Positions 7,262 to 13,397 of a DNA stretch of 14,472 bases are shown here, one piece after another. The notes beneath the pieces are model-generated. The model worked only from the letters and a program-made list of their open reading frames with translations. It had not been told where the DNA came from and ran no database searches. Positions within the stretch are counted from its first letter, which is position 1, and each line of letters starts with the position of its first letter. This DNA is from Phosphoribacter sp964647395. GTDB taxonomy: Bacteria > Actinomycetota > Actinomycetes > Actinomycetales > Dermatophilaceae. A program made the position numbers and the translations under genes. The stretch covers positions 1-14,472 of the forward strand of contig CAZYHR010000080.1 in the NCBI GenBank assembly GCA_964647395.1. Reading direction: 5' to 3'.

Positions 7262-7436
7262 GCTCAGCGAAAATCCCGTTCACACCTCGCTCTGGGACCT
7301 GAAGAACGAAGTGGAGATGGGCCATATCCAGCTCTCGCGCCAGGCCGACCTGGTTGTGGTCTGTCCGGCCACGGCCGATCTCATGGCCAAGATGGCCCAC
7401 GGCATTGCCGATGACCTGGCCACTACTCTGCTGCTG
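7242..7436 (+). pseudogene. coaBC: Foreign coaBC fragment (phosphopantothenoylcysteine decarboxylase domain) joined by misassembly
   Basis: The plus strand encodes about 60 residues of the flavoprotein half of CoaBC, a coenzyme A biosynthesis enzyme. Key stretches are TPMTLAALSENPVHTSLWD, LKNEVEMGHIQLSRQ and ADLVVVCPATADLMAKM, followed by GIADDLATTLLL up to the Ns. The wording (LWDLKNEVEMGHIQLS) is of the alphaproteobacterial type, and this stretch is about 61% G+C, well below its neighbours. It is antisense to and inside the permease C gene, lacks both ends and abuts an N run. The left junction is probably a short shared sequence: 7242-7261 reads TPMTLAA for CoaBC on the plus strand and AAKVIGV for the permease on the minus strand. 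The identification is secure. That it is contamination rather than transfer is inferred from the exact frame restoration on excision. Confidence 0.88.
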
Positions 7437-7446
7437 NNNNNNNNNN
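7437..7446. other. Assembly gap (10 N) at the right edge of the foreign fragment
   Basis: Ten Ns separate the coaBC fragment from the resumed permease C sequence, which begins with GGCGGC at 7447. The same GGCGGC occurs at 7256-7261 on the other side of the insert. The gap marks a scaffolding join, not sequenced DNA. Confidence 0.97.
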
Positions 7447-8136
7447 GGCGGCTTGGACGAACTCGCGCTCGCGCAGCGACAGCACCTCGCCGCGCAGCAG
7501 TCGAGCGAGCTGGATCCAGCCGAAGAAGACGAGGATGCCGATGAGCACCCAGAACCGGATGCCCGAGGTCTGCTCGGCCGTGAGCACCTCGCCGGGCGCG
7601 GTGAAGCGCTTCTGGATGACCGGCACCAGGGCCAGCACCATGAGCAGGAACGGCAGGCTCAGCAGCACGTCGATGATCCAGGTGATGACCTTGTCCACCA
7701 GGCCGCCCAGATAGCCGGCCGCCAGGCCCATGACGATGCCGATGATCGTCGAGAAGGTCGCCGCGGTGAAGCCGATGATCAGCGACGGCCGGGCGCCGTA
7801 GGCCCACACGGCGAACAGGTCGCGGCCGGTGCGCGGCTCGACTCCGAACCAGTGCTGCGGGGTCGCCCCGATGATCGGGTAGGTGTCCATCGCCGAGATC
7901 AGCTCGGAGTGGTACTGGTTGAGTTCCTCGCCCTCGAGCTTGACCAGCAGGTCGGCGAAGACCGCGACGAGCACGAAGAAGACCACGACCACCACGCTGA
8001 AGATCGCGACCTTGTCCCGCTTGAGCCGGTCCCAGGCGATCTGCGACGGCGAGCGCCCGGACCGGCTGTCGACGACGACGTCGGCAGCGACGGCGAGACC
8101 ACCGACTGGCTCGGTTGCCGGGGTCGACGCTCCCAT
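7447..8136 (-). CDS. Peptide ABC transporter permease C (OppC/DppC type), N-terminal part
   Basis: First gene of the importer operon; 230 residues are visible before the gap, and 334 in the repaired gene. A cytoplasmic tail of about 40 residues is followed by helix 1 (KVAIFSVVVVVFFVLVAVFA, about 42-61). Next comes the extracytoplasmic stretch with PQHWFGVEPRTGRDLFAVWA, the family's conserved W/LG-x-D/E-x-x-GRD region, then helices SLIIGFTAATFSTIIGIVMG, WIIDVLLSLPFLLMVLALVP and FWVLIGILVFFGWIQLARLL. It stops at REREFVQAA, the first half of the EAA motif. The ATG at 8134-8136 was chosen because the reading frame starts cleanly there. No close ribosome-binding site precedes it: ACGGAG is 14 bases away and better spaced for an out-of-frame ATG at 8147-8149, so the start is less certain than the gene. 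Confidence 0.92.
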
Positions 8137-8392
8137 CGTCAAGGGGCATGCTCCGTTCGGTCGGTCCTGCTGGTCCCGCCGCGACGGCCGCTCCCCCGCC
8201 CGGCTGCGCGTCACCTTGTCACATAACCGACCCGATGTGACGACCTCGCTCCCGGCTCGATGGCAAATCGTTACCGTCCCGTAGCCTCCGCCGACGAACT
8301 GCCCGCCACCGCATCGGACGCCCGGAAATCCCACTCCCTGGACACTGCGCTCGGCATCCGAGACCGCACGCTGGCGCGCCTCGGCCCGGGGG
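8137..8392 (-). other. Intergenic region upstream of the peptide-importer operon
   Basis: This 256-bp space between the end of rarA and the first importer gene should hold the operon's promoter. It carries a 7-10-7 inverted repeat (8218-8241) and a nearby repeat of GTGAC on the minus strand. I see no convincing -35/-10 pair, no tRNA and no conserved small ORF. A small CTCGG-CAT-CCGAG hairpin (8350-8362) lies just after the rarA stop and is too weak to call a terminator with confidence. Confidence 0.5.
8218..8241. promoter_or_regulatory. Candidate operator: GTCACAT-N10-ATGTGAC
   Basis: A perfect 7-bp inverted repeat with a 10-base spacer sits 82 bases upstream of the chosen start of permease C. 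The symmetry and 17-bp centre-to-centre spacing are what a dimeric helix-turn-helix regulator would need on two close helical faces. The half-site contains TCACA/TGTGA but in the opposite order from the CRP consensus. The binding protein is unknown, and no regulator gene is in the window. Confidence 0.35.
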
Positions 8393-9847
8393 TCACTCGC
8401 CCTCGTCGGCGCCCCGCAACCGGGCGCGCAGCCAGGCCCAGCGGGCCTGCAGCCGCTGCTCGAACCCGCGGTCGGTCGGCCGGTAGTAGTCGGCGCTGCC
8501 GGCCAGGTCGTCCGGCAGATACTGCTGCGCCACGACCCCCTCCGGATGGTCATGGGCATAGCGGTATGCCGCGGCCCCACCCGCGCGGCCCGCGCCCCGC
8601 TCCGCCTCCCGGACCGACCGCGCGACGCGCGCCGCGGCGGCATACCCACTGCCGCGCAGGTGCGCCGGTACCGGCCCGCCGCGACCGGCCCGGACGTCGG
8701 CGATCGCCGCGTCGATGCCGAGATAGGCCGCGTTGGACTTCGGCGCGAGGGCGATGTGGACGACCGCCTGGGCCAGGATGATCCGGGCCTCGGGCAACCC
8801 GATCTGGGCCACGGCGTGCAGCGCGGCGACCGCGGTCTGCAGGGCGGTCGGGTCGGCCAGGCCGACGTCCTCGCTGGCCGCGATGACGACCCGGCGGGCG
8901 ATGAACCGCGGGTCCTCGCCGGCCTCGAGCATCCGGGCCAGATAATGCAGGGCGGCATCGGCGTCGGAGCCGCGCATCGATTTGATCAGCGCGCTGGCCA
9001 CGTCGTAGTGCTGGTCGCCGGCCCGGTCGTAGCGCACCGCCGCCTGCGCCACCGCCTGCTCGACCTGGGCCAGGGTGATCGGCACCGGGCCGGAGCGGTC
9101 CGCGCCGATCGGCTCGGCGTCCAGCGCCACGCCGGCGGCCGCCTCGAGCGCGGTGAGGGCCCGGCGGGCGTCGCCGCCGGCGACCCGGACCAGGTGGTCG
9201 CGGGCGGCGCCGGCGAGGGTCACCGCGCCGTCGAGGCCGCGCGGTTCGGTCACCGCGGCGTCGAGCACCGCGGCGAGGTCGGCGTCGTCGAGCGGCACCA
9301 GCGCCACGAGGATCGAGCGGGACAGCAGCGGCGCGACGACCGCGAAGGAGGGGTTCTCGGTCGTCGCGGCGACCAGGATGACCTGGCGGTGTTCGACGCC
9401 GGGCAGCAGCGCGTCCTGCTGGGCCTTGGTGAAGCGGTGGATCTCGTCGAGGAACAGCACGGTATGCCGCCCGTAGAGGTCCCGCTCGCGGGCGGCCGCG
9501 TCCATGACGGCCCGGACGTCCTTGACGCCGGCGGTGACGGCGGACAGTTCGACGAACCGGCGGTCCGCGGCTGTCGCGACGAGGTGGGCCAGGGTCGTCT
9601 TGCCGGTGCCGGGCGGGCCCCAGATGATCGCCGAGATCGGCCCCGCCGGCCCGGCCGCGCCCTCGACGAGGCGACGCAGCGGGCTGCCCGTCCGCAGCAC
9701 CGCGGCCTGGCCGCGGACCTCGGCGAGGGTGCGTGGCCGCATCCGCACGGCCAGCGGGGGGCGCACGTCGGCGGCTCCCGACGCCCCCGCCCCGGCGACC
9801 GAGAAGAGGTCTCCCGCGTCGCCGGGTCCGGCCGGTCGGGACTGCAC
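8393..9847 (-). CDS. rarA: Replication-associated recombination protein A (RarA/MgsA), AAA+ ATPase
   Basis: Cytoplasmic AAA+ ATPase related to clamp-loader subunits and RuvB; in other bacteria it acts at stalled replication forks and single-strand gaps. The protein has 484 residues from the chosen start. Motifs: RPRTLAEVRGQ (the usual N-terminal box), Walker A WGPPGTGKTT (K83), Walker B VLFLDEIHRF (D134, E135), sensor 1 VAATTENPSF, arginine-finger region LLSRS, then the C-terminal tetramerisation part with KSMRGSDADAALHYLARMLE and EDVGLADPTALQ. The GTG at 9845-9847 was chosen because GGAGG lies eight bases upstream; a GTG further upstream at 9904 would overlap the divergent mmpL gene. Start codons of the two divergent genes are only 32 bp apart. 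TAGCCT on the minus strand (9868-9873) is a possible -10 box. Confidence 0.95.
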   Translation of the reverse strand: MQSRPAGPGDAGDLFSVAGAGASGAADVRPPLAVRMRPRTLAEVRGQAAVLRTGSPLRRLVEGAAGPAGPISAIIWGPPGTGKTTLAHLVATAADRRFVELSAVTAGVKDVRAVMDAAARERDLYGRHTVLFLDEIHRFTKAQQDALLPGVEHRQVILVAATTENPSFAVVAPLLSRSILVALVPLDDADLAAVLDAAVTEPRGLDGAVTLAGAARDHLVRVAGGDARRALTALEAAAGVALDAEPIGADRSGPVPITLAQVEQAVAQAAVRYDRAGDQHYDVASALIKSMRGSDADAALHYLARMLEAGEDPRFIARRVVIAASEDVGLADPTALQTAVAALHAVAQIGLPEARIILAQAVVHIALAPKSNAAYLGIDAAIADVRAGRGGPVPAHLRGSGYAAAARVARSVREAERGAGRAGGAAAYRYAHDHPEGVVAQQYLPDDLAGSADYYRPTDRGFEQRLQARWAWLRARLRGADEGE

Positions 9848-9867
9848 GGCGATCACCTCCGGGTGAG

Positions 9868-9873
9868 AGGCTA
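9868..9873 (-). promoter_or_regulatory. Possible -10 element for rarA
   Basis: On the minus strand TAGCCT matches TANNNT and lies 20 bases before the rarA GTG, leaving room for a short leader containing the GGAGG ribosome-binding site. No -35 box is evident. It falls inside the 32-bp gap between the two divergent start codons. Confidence 0.28.
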
Positions 9874-9879
9874 TCCGCT

Positions 9880-12087
9880 GTGAGCCGCCCCCCGACGTCC
9901 CCACCGACGCGGTTGCATCGTTGGGGGCGCCTTGCCGCGCGCCGGCCGTGGCGCTTCGTCGTCGCCTGGGGGTTGCTCACCGGCGTTGCCTTCGCGGTGG
10001 CGGTGGCGGGGCTGGGCGGGGGCGGGTCGCTGTTCAGCCGGCTGCACAACAGCGAGCCGGGCGTGGCCGGCGAGTCCAACGCCGGGCGGGCGATCATCAC
10101 CGCCGCCGACCCCGAGGCCAGCAGCGTCATGCTCACCGTCGACGGGGTCGACGTCGCGTCCCCGGCGGTCGCCCAAGCCGTCGTCGCGGCGACCCTGGAC
10201 CTCATGGCCCTCGACGGGGTCGCCCGGGTGGTCAACCCCTACGTGCTGCCTCAGGGTCCGGCCGACCCGATGGCCGCGATGTTCCTGGCCCGCAGCGACC
10301 CGGCCCACGGGTTCATCGTGGTGACCAGCCTCAAGCCCGAGCTCGACGGCGCCGCGGAGGACCGGGCCGAGCAGCGGGTGCGGGCGGCATACGCCTCGTT
10401 GGCCACGGCGCTGCCCGGCTCGCGGACGACAACCGGCTCGGGCAGTGAACTGTTCACCCAGATCACCCACCAGATCGAGGTCGACCTGCGCACCGGCGAG
10501 GGCATCGCCCTGCCGATCAGCTTCGTCGTCATGGTCATCGTCTTCGGCGGGTTCATCGCCGCCGGCATGCCGATCCTCGGGGCGATCGCCTCGATCGGCG
10601 GGGCCCTGGCGGCGCTCTACGGCTTCTCCTACCTGCTCGACCTGGACGCCTCGGTCGTCAACGTCGTCACCCTGCTCGGGCTCGCGCTGTGCATCGACTA
10701 CGGGCTGCTGGTCGTGTCTCGGGCCCGCGAGGAGTTGCGGGCCATCGCGCAGGGCCGGCCGGCGCGCGAGCTGACCCGGCCGCAGGTCGAGCAGGCGGTG
10801 GCGCGCACCGTCGCGACGGCCGGGCGCACCGTGCTGTTCTCCGGGCTGACCGTGGCCATCTCGCTGGCCGGGCTGCTCGTCTTCGAGGCGCCGATCATCC
10901 GGGCCGTCGCGGCCGCGGGGGTCTCGGTCGTGCTCATCGCGATGACCGTCGGGCTGACCCTGGTGCCGGCGCTGTGCGCGGTCGCCGCGCACCGGTTGCT
11001 CGGCCGGGGCACCGAGATCGCGCCGGACGAGGGGGTGTTCTCCCGGCTGGCGCGCGCGGTGCGCCGGGTGCCCTGGGTCGTCGTCGTCACCGGCTCGGCG
11101 CTGCTCATCGTGCTGGCCCTGCCCACCCTGTCGATGCGGATGACCTCCTCCGGCGCCCAGCTCATGCCGGTCGGCTCGGGCCAGCGCGACTTCTTCGACC
11201 GGCTCGATCGCGACTACCCGCTGCTCACCGCGCCGTCGGTCACCGTCGTCACCCGCTCGTCCGTGGCCGAGGCCCGGGCCTACGCCGACTCGACGGTCGC
11301 CCGGCTGCCGCACGTCGCCACGACCGAGGTGCACAGCCTCGGCGCCGAGCACGCGGCCATCGCAGTGCGGGTGCAGGACGGTGACGCGCTCGGCGACCAG
11401 GCCCGCCAACTCGTCGGCGACCTGCGCGCCAACCGGCCGGCCGACATGCAGAGCTGGGTGTCGGGGCAGGCCGCCGGGCTGGCCGACTTCACCGCCTCGA
11501 TCCTGGCCCGGGCCCCGCTGGCCGGGGTGCTGGTCGTCCTGGCGACCTTCGTCCTGTTGTTCCTCATGACCGGCTCGGTCGTCATCCCGACCAAGGCGCT
11601 GATCCTCAACGTGCTCTCGCTGGGGGCCTCGCTCGGCTTCGCCACCTGGGTCTTCCAGAACGGCCACCTGCAGGAGGTCCTCGGCTTCACCTCGGTCGGG
11701 GCGATCGAGTCGATCATCCCGCCGCTCGTGCTCGCCTTCGGTTTCGGGCTGTCGATGGACTACGAGCTGTTCCTCATCTCCCGGATCGCCGAGCTCTATC
11801 ACGCCGGCGAGACCAACGACCGGGCGGTCGAGCTCGGCCTGCAGCGCTCCGGCCGGATCATCACCTCGGCGGCGCTGCTGGTCATGATCGTCTTCGGCGG
11901 CTTCGTCGCCGGCAAGCTGCTCATCATCAAGCAGATCGGGGTGGCGCTGACCGCCGCGGTGATCCTCGACGCGACGATCGTGCGGATGCTGCTCGTCCCC
12001 GCGACGATGACGATCCTCGGCCACCGCAACTGGTGGGCCCCCGGCCCGCTGCGCCGCTGGCACGCCCGCCACGGCATCACCGAATGA
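9880..12087 (+). CDS. MMPL/RND-superfamily membrane transporter
   Basis: Proton-driven transporter of the actinobacterial MmpL type, 735 residues from the chosen start. It repeats the RND plan twice: helix 1, an extracytoplasmic domain, then five helices. The two proton-relay Asp-Tyr pairs typical of the family are visible in ALCIDYGLLVVSRAREE (D273-Y274) and GLSMDYELFLISRIAEL (D627-Y628). The N terminus LHRWGRLAARRPWRFVVAW and C terminus GHRNWWAPGPLRRW are family hallmarks. Homologues export lipids, siderophores, dyes or drugs; the substrate here cannot be told. The GTG at 9880-9882 was chosen because it sits 16 residues before the conserved RLAARRPWR box and follows GAGAGG; the open frame upstream only covers antisense rarA. 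It is the only plus-strand gene and ends facing the hydrolase gene. Confidence 0.93.
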   Translation: MSRPPTSPPTRLHRWGRLAARRPWRFVVAWGLLTGVAFAVAVAGLGGGGSLFSRLHNSEPGVAGESNAGRAIITAADPEASSVMLTVDGVDVASPAVAQAVVAATLDLMALDGVARVVNPYVLPQGPADPMAAMFLARSDPAHGFIVVTSLKPELDGAAEDRAEQRVRAAYASLATALPGSRTTTGSGSELFTQITHQIEVDLRTGEGIALPISFVVMVIVFGGFIAAGMPILGAIASIGGALAALYGFSYLLDLDASVVNVVTLLGLALCIDYGLLVVSRAREELRAIAQGRPARELTRPQVEQAVARTVATAGRTVLFSGLTVAISLAGLLVFEAPIIRAVAAAGVSVVLIAMTVGLTLVPALCAVAAHRLLGRGTEIAPDEGVFSRLARAVRRVPWVVVVTGSALLIVLALPTLSMRMTSSGAQLMPVGSGQRDFFDRLDRDYPLLTAPSVTVVTRSSVAEARAYADSTVARLPHVATTEVHSLGAEHAAIAVRVQDGDALGDQARQLVGDLRANRPADMQSWVSGQAAGLADFTASILARAPLAGVLVVLATFVLLFLMTGSVVIPTKALILNVLSLGASLGFATWVFQNGHLQEVLGFTSVGAIESIIPPLVLAFGFGLSMDYELFLISRIAELYHAGETNDRAVELGLQRSGRIITSAALLVMIVFGGFVAGKLLIIKQIGVALTAAVILDATIVRMLLVPATMTILGHRNWWAPGPLRRWHARHGITE

Positions 12088-12104
12088 CCCGGTGGACACG
12101 GTGG

Positions 12105-12150
12105 CCCGGGACGTTCGCCGGCGGATCTGCCGGTCCGCCGCGGGCCCGGG
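12105..12150. terminator. Possible bidirectional terminator between convergent genes
   Basis: The 63-bp space between the convergent mmpL and hydrolase stop codons holds nested inverted repeats: CCCGGG at 12105-12110 and 12145-12150 outside, and CGGCGGA/TCCGCCG (12119-12125 and 12134-12140) inside with an eight-base loop. Both genes need a stop signal here. There is no T-run on either side, so support is positional and structural only. Confidence 0.42.
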
Positions 12151-13311
12151 TCAGCGGGCCACCCAGCCGGTCAGCGCCTCCCGCAGCTGCCCGGAGAAGG
12201 GCAGGTCCGCGTTGTAGCGGGTCGGGTCGCGGGACGGGTCCTGCTTGAGCGTGTGCGCGACCCCGGGCAGCGTGACGAAGGTGACCTGGCTGGTGGCTCG
12301 CTGCGCGGCGGCAGCCAGGCCCTGGACGTCGGAGCACGGCACCTGCACGTCGGCCTCGCCGCACGCGATGAGCACCCGCGTCGCGGCGGGCAGCGCCGCC
12401 GCCACGTCCCGCGCGTCGATGGCGTCCTCGCTGCGCAGATAGCGCAGCAGTTGCGGGGCGAACAACGGCGCCAGGGTCGGCGGCAGGTCGGGCGGCAGCG
12501 GGGTGCCGGCCCGCACCGCGGCGATCGCCGCGCCGAGACTGCGCCGATAGGCCGCGGCCTGCTCGGCGTCCAGTTGTCCGGCCCGTTCGGCCGCGGCGAC
12601 CTGGGCCTCGATCTGCGCCGACAGCAGGTCGAGCAGCCGTCCGGACAGCGGCGCCAGCGCGACGACCCCGGTCACCGGCGGCGGCGGTGCCGCGGCGGTG
12701 CCCGGTCGGCCCGCGGCGACGAGCAGCGCGAACAGCCCGCCCTCGCTGTGCCCCAGGACCATGAGCCGGCCCCGGTCGACGCCGGGCTGCGCGGCCAGGT
12801 GCGCCAGCGCCAGGACGTTGACCCCGAGGTAGTCGTCGACGGTGAGCTGGGCCAGCGAGGTCTGGGTCATCGTGCCCAGCCCGGTGCGGCCCGACCCGAG
12901 CTTGTCGTAGCGCAGCGTCGCCACCCCGGCGGCGGCGAGCCAACGCGCCACCGGCACGAGGGTGTTCATGCTCGGCAGGGCGGGCGGCTGGTTGCCGTCG
13001 CGGTCGGCCGCCCCCGACCCGCCGATGACGAGCAGCGCCGGCAGGCCGGGCGGCGGCGTGGCCGGGTGGGTGTAGGTGCCGTAGAAGGTGCCCAGCGGGG
13101 TGCCGAAGCTCGTGTCGCTCTCGACCCAGCCCTGCGGCAGGTCCGGGATGTTCGGCACCGCGGCCGGGCCGGTCGCGCTCGGGGTGGCTGCCGCGGGGCT
13201 CGCCGGCGGGGCGGCCGGCGGAGCCGTCGAGCACGCCGCCAGCAGAGCGGTCAGCAGCGCGAGCAGCCCGGCGCCCCACGGTCGCGGGCGGGATCTGCGG
13301 GTGCGGTCCAC
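12151..13311 (-). CDS. Alpha/beta-hydrolase lipoprotein (serine esterase/peptidase-like)
   Basis: A secreted, lipid-anchored hydrolase of 386 residues. The signal GLLALLTALLAAC ends in a canonical lipobox (LAAC, lipidated C27), followed by an Ala/Pro linker to about residue 53. The fold's landmarks are VIGGSGAADRDGNQP (oxyanion region, 95-109), LRYDKLGSGRTG (133-144), the nucleophile elbow LGHSEGG (S189), the acid in ACGEADVQVP (D321) and the His in GVAHTLK (H353). The set GGSG-DRDG, RYDK and GHSEGG marks a family of predicted esterases/S33-like hydrolases whose substrates are mostly unknown. Its GTG start has no ribosome-binding site; TAGCGT lies six bases upstream, suggesting a leaderless mRNA. 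It is convergent with the transporter gene. The substrate is not predictable. Confidence 0.9.
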   Translation of the reverse strand: MDRTRRSRPRPWGAGLLALLTALLAACSTAPPAAPPASPAAATPSATGPAAVPNIPDLPQGWVESDTSFGTPLGTFYGTYTHPATPPPGLPALLVIGGSGAADRDGNQPPALPSMNTLVPVARWLAAAGVATLRYDKLGSGRTGLGTMTQTSLAQLTVDDYLGVNVLALAHLAAQPGVDRGRLMVLGHSEGGLFALLVAAGRPGTAAAPPPPVTGVVALAPLSGRLLDLLSAQIEAQVAAAERAGQLDAEQAAAYRRSLGAAIAAVRAGTPLPPDLPPTLAPLFAPQLLRYLRSEDAIDARDVAAALPAATRVLIACGEADVQVPCSDVQGLAAAAQRATSQVTFVTLPGVAHTLKQDPSRDPTRYNADLPFSGQLREALTGWVAR

Positions 13312-13317
13312 ACCAGG

Positions 13318-13323
13318 ACGCTA
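13318..13323 (-). promoter_or_regulatory. Candidate -10 element for a leaderless hydrolase gene
   Basis: TAGCGT on the minus strand matches TANNNT and is followed after exactly six bases by the GTG start codon of the hydrolase gene, where no ribosome-binding site can be found. This is the spacing expected when transcription begins at the start codon. The same arrangement precedes the DUF948-like gene. Confidence 0.42.
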
Positions 13324-13333
13324 CCGCCCCGCC

Positions 13334-13392
13334 CGGTATGCGGCCCGCACCGGACGGTGCCCCGGCGCGGCCCGGTGCCGGGCGGCATACCG
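13334..13392 (-). terminator. Possible terminator after aspS
   Basis: CGGTATGC (13334-13341) pairs with GCATACCG (13385-13392). Inside, GCACCGG (13347-13353) pairs with CCGGTGC (13372-13378). The nested stems begin six bases after the aspS stop codon on the minus strand and precede the hydrolase promoter. No U-tract follows. The outer arms include the window's recurrent GTATGC element, so a non-terminator role is also possible. Confidence 0.38.
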
Positions 13393-13397
13393 AGGCG

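Noticed and set aside
7185..7544. Reading the coaBC-containing plus-strand frame as a genuine small gene or a recent horizontal transfer
   Set aside because: It has no start or end of its own, abuts an N run, and its removal restores the permease exactly in frame. The Arg/Ala-rich ends outside the CoaBC part are antisense permease.
8350..8362. Small hairpin CTCGG-CAT-CCGAG after rarA as a terminator
   Set aside because: Only five base pairs and no U-tract; such stems occur by chance often at this base composition.
8393..8958. Continuation of the permease C frame upstream through the 3' end of rarA
   Set aside because: The extended reading is Arg/Ser/Pro-rich, overlaps rarA in another frame and crosses the operator-like region. 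The family start is near 8136.
9733..9879. Upstream in-frame ATG extending mmpL by 49 residues
   Set aside because: The extension lies antisense to the rarA N terminus, is Arg/Pro-rich and has no family similarity. The GTG at 9880 is correctly placed relative to the conserved N-terminal box.
9848..9904. Upstream GTG start for rarA at 9904
   Set aside because: It would overlap the mmpL start, and it lacks the GGAGG that precedes the GTG at 9845-9847.
9871..12099. Minus-strand open frame of about 740 codons across the mmpL gene
   Set aside because: The translation is a low-complexity Arg/Gly/Asp/His mixture. The plus strand shows a complete MMPL protein with both Asp-Tyr motifs.
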